A DNA stretch of 52,002 bases. Origin: an uncultured Alphaproteobacteria bacterium. Its GTDB lineage: Bacteria; Pseudomonadota; Alphaproteobacteria; HIMB59; GCA-002718135. The stretch spans positions 1-52,002 of the forward strand of contig CACKSM010000006.1 in the NCBI GenBank assembly GCA_902602885.1, written 5' to 3'. The notes beneath the pieces were generated by a model that searched no databases, was not told the DNA's origin, and saw only the letters and a program-made list of their open reading frames with translations. Made by a program: the position numbers and the translations under genes. Numbering within the stretch: position 1 is the stretch's first letter; each line of letters begins with the position of its first letter. This document shows, in pieces, positions 34,028-43,460 of this stretch.

Positions 34028-34053
34028 AAAAAAAAGGTGGGATAACCCACCTT
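34028..34053 (-). terminator. Intrinsic terminator/attenuator between trmB and nusA
   Basis: Minus strand AAGGTGGG-TTAT-CCCACCTT-TTTTTT: perfect 8-bp stem, 4-nt loop, U-tract, ending about 6 nt before the nusA ATG. Confidence 0.85.
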
Positions 34054-34093
34054 AATAATATTGCGTATATTAATATTTGGCAGAATTTCAAGC

Positions 34094-34750
34094 CTATAAT
34101 TTTCTCAAAATGAATAAAGATGGTTTTCTTTGAGAATTAATTGCTTTTTTATAATATTTTGTCTCAATATCGAAATAATCCTTTATATGCAGATTCATTT
34201 CAGATTGGTTCATCCAGACAAAATAATCCCTACAACTATAAATTGAGTTTAAAATAAATCTTACATATATCGTTGAATCTGTAGCTATATGTATCTCGCT
34301 ATTCTCTTTTAAAGTGTTATGAAGTTTTATTAAAAAATCACTAGTTATCAATCTACGCTTTGCGTGTCGATTTTTTGGCCATGGATCAGGAAAAAATATC
34401 CAAACAAGGTCAAAACATTCTCTATGTGCACATTCTAGAACATCATATACATTTCCGTTATGTAATAGAATATTATTTATTTCATTCTTTTCAATGTTTT
34501 TAAGTAAAATTAAATTTCCATCAATGTATTTTTCACAAGATATAATAACTTTGTCTAAAAATTGATTTGCAAGAAATATACTAGTTTCACCATATCCAGT
34601 GCCAATATCTAAAATATAATTTATTTTTTTATCACAATTTTGAAATTTGTATTTGTCAACTATTTGATAATATTTTTTTAAATCAATTTTTTTCTTGCTT
34701 CTTCCTCTTGTTCTCCCAAACAAGCGATTATTATAATTATTACTAATCAT
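34094..34750 (-). CDS. trmB: tRNA (guanine-N7-)-methyltransferase TrmB
   Basis: LDIGTGYGETSIFLANQ, VWIFFPDPWPKNRHAKRRL, HIATDSTIY. Confidence 0.94.
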   Translation of the reverse strand: MISNNYNNRLFGRTRGRSKKKIDLKKYYQIVDKYKFQNCDKKINYILDIGTGYGETSIFLANQFLDKVIISCEKYIDGNLILLKNIEKNEINNILLHNGNVYDVLECAHRECFDLVWIFFPDPWPKNRHAKRRLITSDFLIKLHNTLKENSEIHIATDSTIYVRFILNSIYSCRDYFVWMNQSEMNLHIKDYFDIETKYYKKAINSQRKPSLFILRKL

Positions 34751-36194
34751 TTTTTCTTAAATAATAGAAAGTAGTAAGTATAAAAATAATAAAGAGATAA
34801 ATTTTAAATATTAAATGAAAATTTACAAAATTATTATTTTCTTTAAATATTAATTTGTGTTTAAAATTTTCAGTTTTGTTAAATTCGGTTTTATTTAGCA
34901 CAGTACCATTATTATCTATCACTGCAGATATTCCATTATTTGAAACACGAATAATTGGCTTATTAAACTCTGCAGCTCTAATTTTAGTGAGATAGAAATG
35001 TTGATAAGGACCGAGATAATCACCAAACCAAAAATCATTCGTAATATTTACAATAAAATTACCATTGTTATTTAATTTATTTAAAAGCCTCCAATAAAAA
35101 ACAATTTCATAACAAATCACAGGAATAAAACTTATATTATCAGTTAGATTAATTATTCTTTCAACTTTACCTTTTGAATAATCATTTTGACCAACGATAC
35201 TCTCTAAAAAGGTCAGTGAATCTCTTAATGGTAGAAACTCTCCAAAGGGAACAAGAATTTTTTTATCAAAGTAAGTTACATTTACTAAATTAATATTTAC
35301 TAAACTATTATAATATTTATTATTTTCATATCTTGTTGCTCCAATAATTAACGTTTGATTTTCTTTTAAAGAATCTTTTATGATATTTAGTTCAAGATCA
35401 TCTAAAAGATAAGGAAAATTATTTTCACCAAAAATAAGCAACTCTGCGGTACTTTCAACTATATGTTTAATTATTCTTTGAAGTTTTTTTTCAGATGTCA
35501 AAAATTGATCATTATTTTTAAAATTTAATTGGAAAATTTCCATATTAATTGTTTTAATTTTAGAATTATTTTTTTCTAGGTTAAAATTTGCAATTAATAA
35601 GCTAATAATTGGCAGAGAAATAAAGAGTGCTAAATATTTCAATTCTTGTTTAAAGTTTTCTTTAGTTAAAAAAATAAAAGGTATGCAAAATATCTGAATA
35701 ATTAAATAACTTGAAAATAATGTTCCAAATGATTTTAATGAAAATAGTAAATATTCATTACTAGAAAGTAATAACGAAAATGTGAACCAAGGAAATCCAT
35801 AAAAAAATATTGATATTATATATTCACTTGTTGTGAACATAATTGGGATAAGAATGATTATTGGAATTTTTTTTCCTAATTTAAAAATTATTGTAAAGAT
35901 TAAACCTAAAATTACAGATAAGAATATTATCAGTAATAAAAAAACCAGAAAAAAAATTTTAGTTTCTTCAAAAACAAAAAAAGGATTTTTGATCCAAAAT
36001 AAAAAACTAATAAAAAAACCAAACCCAAATATTGAGAATTTATTAAAAATATTTTTATCACTATAATTTTCTTTATTTGATTCTAATAAAAAACAAAGGA
36101 ATGGAAAAATGATAAAACCTAATGGTAAAAAAAAATATGGAGGAAATAAAAGTGAGGTTAAAAGTCCTAAGATAAAATAAATTAAAATACTCAA
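34743..36194 (-). CDS. lnt: Apolipoprotein N-acyltransferase
   Basis: Multi-TM N-terminus, nitrilase-like domain with FGENNFPYLLDD, LVPFGEFLPLR, PVICYEIVF. Confidence 0.93.
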   Translation of the reverse strand: MSILIYFILGLLTSLLFPPYFFLPLGFIIFPFLCFLLESNKENYSDKNIFNKFSIFGFGFFISFLFWIKNPFFVFEETKIFFLVFLLLIIFLSVILGLIFTIIFKLGKKIPIIILIPIMFTTSEYIISIFFYGFPWFTFSLLLSSNEYLLFSLKSFGTLFSSYLIIQIFCIPFIFLTKENFKQELKYLALFISLPIISLLIANFNLEKNNSKIKTINMEIFQLNFKNNDQFLTSEKKLQRIIKHIVESTAELLIFGENNFPYLLDDLELNIIKDSLKENQTLIIGATRYENNKYYNSLVNINLVNVTYFDKKILVPFGEFLPLRDSLTFLESIVGQNDYSKGKVERIINLTDNISFIPVICYEIVFYWRLLNKLNNNGNFIVNITNDFWFGDYLGPYQHFYLTKIRAAEFNKPIIRVSNNGISAVIDNNGTVLNKTEFNKTENFKHKLIFKENNNFVNFHLIFKIYLFIIFILTTFYYLRKND

Positions 36195-37039
36195 TTATTT
36201 TTATTTACTTCAACAATTTCAATTTTTCTATTGTTTGATTTGATGATCTTTATCCTAAGTTCATCATTAAAAACAATTACTTCATTATTTTTTGGTATCC
36301 TATTTATTTTTTCGTATACAAGACCGCCTACAGAGGAAGTTTCATCATCTTCATTTCTTGGAATATTAATTGAAAAAAATTCTTCCAAATCTTCCACTCT
36401 ATAGCTAGCATCTACAGTTATTGAATTATCTGATTTTTTATAAACTAATTCTTCATCATCTTCTGCGTCATGTTCATCTTCAATCTCACCAACAATTTCC
36501 TCAACTAAGTCTTCTATCGTTACCAATCCATCAACACCTCCAACTCCATCAACAACTAGCCCTATATGAATCCTAGATGATCTCATGGTTTTCAGTAAAT
36601 CTAAAATCGGAGATTTGGGAGCAACATATAATACATCTCTTATTATTTCACTCATCTGAAATGTATCTTGTGAAGATTTAATAAAATCTTTTATGTGAAA
36701 AAAACCAATTACATTATCAATATTTTTTTTGAATACTGGAATTCTTGAGTGTCCCTCTTCCTTAATAACTTCTAAAATTTCGCTGTAAGATTTATCATTA
36801 TCTAAGGCTACTATTTCACTTCTAGGTATCATTAAATCTTCAACACTTTTTTCATTCAAATTTACGATGTTTTTAATTAGATTTTTCTCATTATTATCAT
36901 TTAGATCATCAATGTTTTTATTATCTTCATCATTAGCTATAAAATTTAAAATGTCTTCTTTTGTTGAATCATTGGATAATAATTTTTTAATTATCCAATT
37001 TTTCCAGCTCGATGATTTATCAGCGTTATTTGTGTTCAT
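36191..37039 (-). CDS. corC: CorC/YbeX-type CBS-domain protein
   Basis: DLMIPRSEIVALD, GHSRIPVFKKNIDNVIGFFHIKDF, GGVDGLVTIEDLVEEIVGEIEDEHD. Confidence 0.93.
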   Translation of the reverse strand: MNTNNADKSSSWKNWIIKKLLSNDSTKEDILNFIANDEDNKNIDDLNDNNEKNLIKNIVNLNEKSVEDLMIPRSEIVALDNDKSYSEILEVIKEEGHSRIPVFKKNIDNVIGFFHIKDFIKSSQDTFQMSEIIRDVLYVAPKSPILDLLKTMRSSRIHIGLVVDGVGGVDGLVTIEDLVEEIVGEIEDEHDAEDDEELVYKKSDNSITVDASYRVEDLEEFFSINIPRNEDDETSSVGGLVYEKINRIPKNNEVIVFNDELRIKIIKSNNRKIEIVEVNKNN

Positions 37040-37518
37040 TAAATTGTGTAAGGATTGTTAATTCCAAACAATCCTAAAATTTTTATCTCCTCTCTTTTCA
37101 TTTTTTTAAATTCTAAATTTTTTTTATGATTATATCCATTAATATGCAATAAACTATGAATTAATAGATGGTTAAAATGATCATATATGCTAATTTTATT
37201 CCTACGTATATATTTTTCAATAGTATCAATTGAAAAAAAAATATCACAATATAAAATTTTTCCAACATTTTTATTTGGGCTCTTTGTAATAAAAGTAAGA
37301 ACATCAGTATCTGTTTGTTTTTTTTTATAGGTTTTATTAAGTTTAATCATTTTTGATTTATCTGTTAAAATTATATTCAGTTCAAATTTATGATCTCTTT
37401 TAAAATAAGAGCTCATTTTATTTATAGTTTTTTTTGTAATAGTCTTAATTTTAGGTATTCGCCTTGGCCATTTTTTTGATTCAGAAAAAAAATCAACTTT
37501 TATTTTTTTCATATGCAT
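37039..37518 (-). CDS. ybeY: Endoribonuclease/rRNA maturation factor YbeY
   Basis: HLLIHSLLHINGYNH (HxxxHxxxxxH), LNKTYKKKQTDTDVLTF; between phoH and corC. Confidence 0.93.
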   Translation of the reverse strand: MHMKKIKVDFFSESKKWPRRIPKIKTITKKTINKMSSYFKRDHKFELNIILTDKSKMIKLNKTYKKKQTDTDVLTFITKSPNKNVGKILYCDIFFSIDTIEKYIRRNKISIYDHFNHLLIHSLLHINGYNHKKNLEFKKMKREEIKILGLFGINNPYTI

Positions 37519-38452
37519 TAATAATTTTTTTGACTAAATCATGTCGTACAACATCTTTTTCTGATAATTCAATAAAACCTATATCATCAACTTTATTTAA
37601 CTTTTTTAATGCATCTTTAAGGCCTGAATCTTTTTCACTTACAAGATCGATTTGGGTAATATCTCCTACAACTACCATTTGACTATTTTTACCTAATCTT
37701 GTTAAAAACATTTTCATTTGTGTTTTCGTCGTATTTTGAGCTTCATCTAAGATAATAAAACAATCTTCAAGGGTTCTTCCTCTCATAAAAGCGATAGGTG
37801 CTATTTCAATTGTGTTGTTAACTAATTTTTTTTCTACTTGTTCATAAGGTAACATTGAATATAAAGCATCGTAAATTGGTCTCAAAAAAGGATCTACTTT
37901 TTCTTTTAAATCTCCTGGGAGAAAACCTAATTTTTCACCAGCTTCAACAGCTGGTCTAGATAAAATAATTTTATTTACTTTTCCATCTTGAAGAGCTGAA
38001 ACTGCTTTAGCAACAGCGAGATAAGTTTTTCCTGTTCCAGCAGGACCAATAGCAAATGTAATATTTTTAGTATTTAGTAATTGAAGATATTTATTTTGTA
38101 TTTCAGTTCTTGGTATAATTTTTCTTTTTTTAGTTTGAATAAATAAATCCATCTGTTTGTCTGACTTAATATTCATTGAGATTAAACTTTTATTATCTCT
38201 AATTCTATCCTCATCTATTTCTGCGCCATTTTGTGCTTCTTTAAATAAATTAAGAATAGTTTTTTTAGTTTCAAAAATTGATTTTTTATTACCTGATATT
38301 TTAATTTTATTTCCACGGTATTGGATTTTAACTTGATTAATTTGTTCTATGAGAGATAAGTTTCTATCATTGATACCAAATAAGTTACTTAAAATTGTAT
38401 TATCTTCTAATTCTAATTCTAAATTTTCATTTTTATTTGCTATATCTGACAT
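37493..38452 (-). CDS. phoH: PhoH-like ATPase
   Basis: ITFAIGPAGTGKTYLAVAKAV, ILSRPAVEAGEKLGFLPGD, FIILDEAQNTTKTQMKMFLTRLG. Confidence 0.96.
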   Translation of the reverse strand: MSDIANKNENLELELEDNTILSNLFGINDRNLSLIEQINQVKIQYRGNKIKISGNKKSIFETKKTILNLFKEAQNGAEIDEDRIRDNKSLISMNIKSDKQMDLFIQTKKRKIIPRTEIQNKYLQLLNTKNITFAIGPAGTGKTYLAVAKAVSALQDGKVNKIILSRPAVEAGEKLGFLPGDLKEKVDPFLRPIYDALYSMLPYEQVEKKLVNNTIEIAPIAFMRGRTLEDCFIILDEAQNTTKTQMKMFLTRLGKNSQMVVVGDITQIDLVSEKDSGLKDALKKLNKVDDIGFIELSEKDVVRHDLVKKIINAYEKNKS

Positions 38453-39741
38453 TCAAGTGCAAAATTGGTTGAGTTTGTAATTTTAACATCCATAATTTGA
38501 TTTAATAAGTCTTTTTTCGAGTTAATAAATGTACTTTGATTATAGATTGTACGACCTATAAATTGATCTTTATGCCTGCCTATCTTTTCAAATAATACTT
38601 CCATTCCTTTATTAACAAATGATTTATTAAAATTTATTTGTTGTTGTGTAAGTAAAGATTGCAATGCGCTTAAACGAGCCTTTTTATCAGACAAACTAAT
38701 ATTATCTTTATTTTGAGCAGGTGTTCCTGGTCTTGGACTATAAATAAATGAGTAAGCAATAACAAAATTTACTTTTTCAATAAATTTCATTGTATCTTCA
38801 AAATCTTTATCTGTTTCTTCTGGGAAACCGACAATAAAGTCTGAAGAGAGAGCAATATCGGGGCGAACAGTTCTTATTTTTTCAACTATTCTTAAATAAT
38901 CATCAACTGTGTGTTTTCTATTCATTTTTTTTAAAATTTTATCTGAGCCAGATTGAATAGGAAGATGAAGAAAAGGCATAAGCTTTGAATTATCAGCATG
39001 GGCGTTTATAAGAGAATCTTTCATATCAATAGGATGAGATGTCATATATCTAATCCTCTTAATTTCTTCAATTTCACTGATTTTATTAATTAAATAAGCT
39101 AGATCTTTTGATTTTCCATCAGAGGTAATACCGTGATAGGCATTAACATTTTGACCTAGTAAAATTATCTCTTTTATTCCATTTGATACATATTTTTTTG
39201 TTTCTTCTACTATATCATCAACTGGTCTAGAAAATTCAGGTCCTCTTGTATATGGCACTACACAAAAAGAACAAAACTTATCACACCCTTCTTGAATAGA
39301 TAAAAATTCAGAAGATAAATTAGAAGAATTGAAAATTAAATTTTTAAATTTTTCATTTTGTAAAAACTCACTATTTTCTATTTCATCCACTTTACCTATC
39401 ATATCAGGTAATTTGTGATATGATTGAGGTCCAACAACATAATCAACAGAAGGAGATCTTTTTTTTATCTCAAGTCCCTCAGCTTGTGCTACACAACCTG
39501 CAACTACTAATTTCATGTTCTGTTTTTTATCTTTAATTTTTTTTACTCTGCCAATATCAGAATATACTTTTTCAACTGCCTTTTCTCTAATATGACAAGT
39601 ATTCAAAACAGTTAAATCTGCTTTAGAAATATCTTTTGTTATTTTATATCCTTTATTCGAAAATAAATCTTTAATACGATTACTGTCATATACATTCATC
39701 TGACAACCATAAGATTTTATATAAATATATTTATCACTCAT
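38440..39741 (-). CDS. miaB: tRNA-2-methylthio-N6-dimethylallyladenosine synthase MiaB
   Basis: SYGCQMNVYDS, NTCHIREKA, QEGCDKFCSFCVVPYTRG, GQNVNAYHG, PLQSGSDKILKKMNR. Confidence 0.97.
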   Translation of the reverse strand: MSDKYIYIKSYGCQMNVYDSNRIKDLFSNKGYKITKDISKADLTVLNTCHIREKAVEKVYSDIGRVKKIKDKKQNMKLVVAGCVAQAEGLEIKKRSPSVDYVVGPQSYHKLPDMIGKVDEIENSEFLQNEKFKNLIFNSSNLSSEFLSIQEGCDKFCSFCVVPYTRGPEFSRPVDDIVEETKKYVSNGIKEIILLGQNVNAYHGITSDGKSKDLAYLINKISEIEEIKRIRYMTSHPIDMKDSLINAHADNSKLMPFLHLPIQSGSDKILKKMNRKHTVDDYLRIVEKIRTVRPDIALSSDFIVGFPEETDKDFEDTMKFIEKVNFVIAYSFIYSPRPGTPAQNKDNISLSDKKARLSALQSLLTQQQINFNKSFVNKGMEVLFEKIGRHKDQFIGRTIYNQSTFINSKKDLLNQIMDVKITNSTNFALECQI

Positions 39742-40213
39742 TATTAATATTTTTTATGAAGCATTTAGCATGAATATTTTTGTCATTATACCTATAATAG
39801 TTATGTCTAAAATTTAAAAAGACAAAGTTGTTTTTTTGATAAAAATTTATTGCTTCTACATTATCTTCAGCAACTTCAATGAAAATCTTTGAAAAATTAA
39901 GATTATTTATTTCAATATAATTTAATAATTTTGTTGCAATTTTTTTTCTTCTTTCATCTTTTGATACAAATAAAATATGCAATTCTAAATCATATTCTTT
40001 ATCATTTTTAATTGTATCACCAATTAAGACTCCTACAAGATTATTATCCTGAAAATAACCAAGAGAGTAATTATTATCTTTGCTAAATTGACTTTCAATA
40101 TTTTTTATATTCCATCCTATGTTTTTAAAATAATTAAATTCATCACTATTTTCATTTATAAAATTGATTATTGATATTAGGTCTTCTTTATTTATTAAGC
40201 TAATTCTATTCAA
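39734..40213 (-). CDS. rimI: GNAT acetyltransferase, RimI-like
   Basis: GNAT fold motif (LFVSKDERRKKIATKLLNYIE, NVEAINFYQKNNF); adjacent to tsaB. Confidence 0.8.
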   Translation of the reverse strand: MNRISLINKEDLISIINFINENSDEFNYFKNIGWNIKNIESQFSKDNNYSLGYFQDNNLVGVLIGDTIKNDKEYDLELHILFVSKDERRKKIATKLLNYIEINNLNFSKIFIEVAEDNVEAINFYQKNNFVFLNFRHNYYRYNDKNIHAKCFIKNINNE

Positions 40214-40821
40214 TTTAGTAATTCATTATTTGATACATATATTGGTTCAATAATAATATTTTTTTTAAAGTTAAAATTATTGTAATTGTTATAAAATTCT
40301 TCAAAAATAGAAAACTGTATTTGTTCTACTTCATTGTTTTCATTAATTTTACTTTTATTAAAAAGAATCAAATCGATATTTTTTGGAATTAAATATTTAT
40401 AATTTTCAATTTTATAGTATTCCATTTTCTTATCCTTAGTTTTATAACAGAAAAATTTCTGATTATTAGAAGATGTTATAAAAACTCCCAATTTTTTTTT
40501 GGGATGTTTTATTGCGTTCAAGTTTAAGATATCCTCAATAGTTAGTGGGTAATAAGGAATATTACGAGAAATCATAAGACCAGAAATAAATGCTGAACCA
40601 ACCCTTAAACTTGTATAAGATCCAGGACCAATTGTTGTAGAAATTTTTTTGAGATTTTTAGTTAAATTTAATCGTTTATCTATTTCTATATAAGATTGTA
40701 TTATATTATCACTCAACTTATCTGTTTCAGATTGAGTAATTTTCTGTTGTAATATTATTTTGTTGTCATCAATTACACAAAACTCTGGTATTGATGATAT
40801 AATATCTAGAAATAACAACAT
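40210..40821 (-). CDS. tsaB: tRNA threonylcarbamoyladenosine biosynthesis protein TsaB
   Basis: TTIGPGSYTSLRVGSAFISGLMIS; position beside rimI. Confidence 0.85.
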   Translation of the reverse strand: MLLFLDIISSIPEFCVIDDNKIILQQKITQSETDKLSDNIIQSYIEIDKRLNLTKNLKKISTTIGPGSYTSLRVGSAFISGLMISRNIPYYPLTIEDILNLNAIKHPKKKLGVFITSSNNQKFFCYKTKDKKMEYYKIENYKYLIPKNIDLILFNKSKINENNEVEQIQFSIFEEFYNNYNNFNFKKNIIIEPIYVSNNELLN

Positions 40822-41850
40822 ATGAAATTACATAACTACATTCTATTGCTATTTTTAAAAAGTATTACTTTAATTTTTTTATTAGTAACTGGAGCTTTTG
40901 CTAATGAAGTAAAAAACTCAGCAACTGTATTTATGTATCATAAATTTGGAGTTTCTAAATATCCTTCAACAAGTGTAACTATTGACCAACTTAATAGTCA
41001 TATTGAAGAATTAACTAAAGAAAAATATACAATAAAATCATTAGATTTTATTATTGATACAATTATTAATGATGGCGATCTTCCAGCAAATACTATTGGC
41101 ATAAGTGTAGATGATGCTGATAAGTCTTTTTTAGAAGTTGGGTGGCCTTTATTTAAAGAAAACAATATTCCTGTTACCTTATTTGTAACAACGGGGACAA
41201 TTTCAAATAATAAAAAATATATTAACTGGGATCAAATAAGAAAGCTTAAAGAAGAAGGCGTAGTAATTGGTGCACACTCTCATACACATGCTCACATGCC
41301 AGATATTAGTATTGAAGAAGTAAGAGATGAAATAGAAACATCTAATAGGATCTTCTTAAAAGAGCTTGGGGAGATACCAACTTTATTTGCATTTCCTTAT
41401 GGTGAGACAACAGATCAAATAATTGAATTAGTAAAAGAATTTAAATTTAAGGTTGCTTTTGGACAGCATTCCGGAATAATTAATGAAACATCTAACATGT
41501 ATTATCTACCACGGTTTTCGTTAAATGAAAGGTATGGTGAAATAGATAGAGTAAAATTTGCTGCTTCTTCTAAAGGATTAGGAGTTTATGACTTCATACC
41601 TGAAAGTCCAACCATTAAACAAAATCCACCATTTATAGGTTTCTCTCTTCTTGATGAAAAGAAAGCTCAGTCTCTAGATTGTTTTATATTTGATAGTAAA
41701 GGTCAGGTTGATAGAGAAATTTATAAATTTAATGAAAGAATTGAAATAAGACTTTCACGAGAATTGTCAGCTGGAAGATCTAGAATGAATTGTACTGTTA
41801 AAGATAGTGAAGGAAATTGGAGATGGTTTGGTCACCAATTTTATTTTTAA
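40822..41850 (+). CDS. Exported polysaccharide deacetylase (CE4-like)
   Basis: Signal peptide-like N-terminus; FMYHKFG, ISVDDADKSF, GAHSHTHAHM, FAFPYGETT. Confidence 0.9.
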   Translation: MKLHNYILLLFLKSITLIFLLVTGAFANEVKNSATVFMYHKFGVSKYPSTSVTIDQLNSHIEELTKEKYTIKSLDFIIDTIINDGDLPANTIGISVDDADKSFLEVGWPLFKENNIPVTLFVTTGTISNNKKYINWDQIRKLKEEGVVIGAHSHTHAHMPDISIEEVRDEIETSNRIFLKELGEIPTLFAFPYGETTDQIIELVKEFKFKVAFGQHSGIINETSNMYYLPRFSLNERYGEIDRVKFAASSKGLGVYDFIPESPTIKQNPPFIGFSLLDEKKAQSLDCFIFDSKGQVDREIYKFNERIEIRLSRELSAGRSRMNCTVKDSEGNWRWFGHQFYF

Positions 41851-42834
41851 TTAATAAGAAATAGTTTTTTGATCAAAGATTTCAAAGTTATTAGTTTTAA
41901 TAACTTGTCTTATTGTTTTAATATAATTTTCATCTTCTGCGTAAGTGCTTAATTTATTAACAAGTAAGTTAACATTGGAAAAATTATTTCGTTTTCTCAT
42001 TATATTTCGGATATCACGAAAATCTTCATATGCATAATGAGAATTAATGTTATCAAAATATGATTCAACACTGTTACTATATGAGTTAAATGCTTTGATT
42101 AGATGAGTATCACCATTTTCTCTCTCAAGTGGGATAACACCTTCCGAGTCATCATACGTGTATTCCCCAAAAAGTGCATTATATTCTTTTGCAAATCTAG
42201 ACTTACCCCATCCGCTTTCAATTGCTGCTTGAGCTAATACTATTGAATTAGGTATTACATCAACGTTTGAAAGTATTTCATCAACTAAATCTAATTTGTG
42301 TTTATTTTGATACTTAATATTATACTTTTTAGCAATATCATTAAGTTTTCTTATTTCATTATTATTGAGAGTTCTAAAAGTTTCTAACTTACCTTTGAGC
42401 TCATTAACAAAACTTCTAATCATTAAAATATTTTGATTTTCATTAATAATTATTGGTAAAACAGTTTTTACGAATTCTTTTTTATTTGAATCAAGGTAAT
42501 CAAAGTCTTTATCAGATAATGTTAACTGCAAACTGGGATTGTTTTGCTCTTCAATCTTTGAAGTGATAATAGGATTGATTGGCTTTATTCTTACTTTAAC
42601 AATTAATTTTTCATTCACTATTTCTGCAATAGGAGGACCTTTAAGAGTAATTTCTTTTTCAGATAGTGTAATTTCTTTTTGAGAATATAATTTGTTTATT
42701 TGATTTGCGGTTCGAATGTTATTCTTAGTATCGACTGCATTAATTTCTACATAACCAACAAAACCATTACCTATAAAAATTAATCCAATAAGTAATAAGG
42801 GAAAGCAAAAAAAGTTTAACAGTCTATCCATCAA
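41851..42834 (-). CDS. Bax/FlgJ-type glucosaminidase domain protein
   Basis: N-terminal TM; SIVLAQAAIESGWGKSRFAKEYNALFGEYTYDD; IKAFNSYSNSVESYFDNINSHYAYEDFR. Confidence 0.88.
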   Translation of the reverse strand: MMDRLLNFFCFPLLLIGLIFIGNGFVGYVEINAVDTKNNIRTANQINKLYSQKEITLSEKEITLKGPPIAEIVNEKLIVKVRIKPINPIITSKIEEQNNPSLQLTLSDKDFDYLDSNKKEFVKTVLPIIINENQNILMIRSFVNELKGKLETFRTLNNNEIRKLNDIAKKYNIKYQNKHKLDLVDEILSNVDVIPNSIVLAQAAIESGWGKSRFAKEYNALFGEYTYDDSEGVIPLERENGDTHLIKAFNSYSNSVESYFDNINSHYAYEDFRDIRNIMRKRNNFSNVNLLVNKLSTYAEDENYIKTIRQVIKTNNFEIFDQKTISY

Positions 42835-43387
42835 TAGGCCTTACTTCTTGGACTTCTGGAACATAGTGCTTTAACATATTTTCAATACCCATTTTTAAAG
42901 TAGCAGTTGAACTTGGACATCCGGAACATGCGCCTTGCATGTGGAGATATACGACACCATCCTTAAAACTATCGTAAATAATATCACCACCATCCATTGC
43001 AACGGCAGGTCTTACTCGTGTATCCAATAATTCTTTAATTTGTTTTACAATATCGGTATCGTTTTCATCAATCTCTAATGATTTATCCTCACCTTTTTTA
43101 CTAATATTAATTGTTGTGTCGCCAGAATTATAATGATCCATTATCGACCCTAAAATTAACGGCTTCATAACTTGCCAATCTAAAGATTGATTTTTAGTAA
43201 TAGTTATAAAGTCACTTCCAAAAAAAACACCTTCAACACCCTCAACATCAAATAAGCGTTTTGCAAATGGTGAGTCAGCTGCTTCACCAATATTTTGAAA
43301 GAAGGCAGTTCCATCATCCATTACAACCTTTCCAGGTAGAAACTTTAATGTTTGAGGATTGGGAGTTTGTTCAGTTTGAATAAACAT
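42824..43387 (-). CDS. nfuA: NfuA/NifU-type Fe-S scaffold protein
   Basis: MFIQTEQTPNPQTLKFLPG, VRPAVAMDGGDI, MQGACSGCPSSTATLKMGIE; ATG at 43387 preferred over the GTG at 43393 in the track. Confidence 0.94.
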   Translation of the reverse strand: MFIQTEQTPNPQTLKFLPGKVVMDDGTAFFQNIGEAADSPFAKRLFDVEGVEGVFFGSDFITITKNQSLDWQVMKPLILGSIMDHYNSGDTTINISKKGEDKSLEIDENDTDIVKQIKELLDTRVRPAVAMDGGDIIYDSFKDGVVYLHMQGACSGCPSSTATLKMGIENMLKHYVPEVQEVRPIDG

Positions 43388-43391
43388 ATGC

Positions 43392-43403
43392 ACTATATAT
43401 AGT
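43392..43403. promoter_or_regulatory. Palindrome ACTATATATAGT immediately upstream of nfuA
   Basis: 12-bp perfect palindrome 4 nt before the nfuA ATG; function unassigned. Confidence 0.4.
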
Positions 43404-43460
43404 TATTAATATGTCTTTAGTATGAATTTTCTAAAAAAAAATTTAAAATTTGGGGAATTT

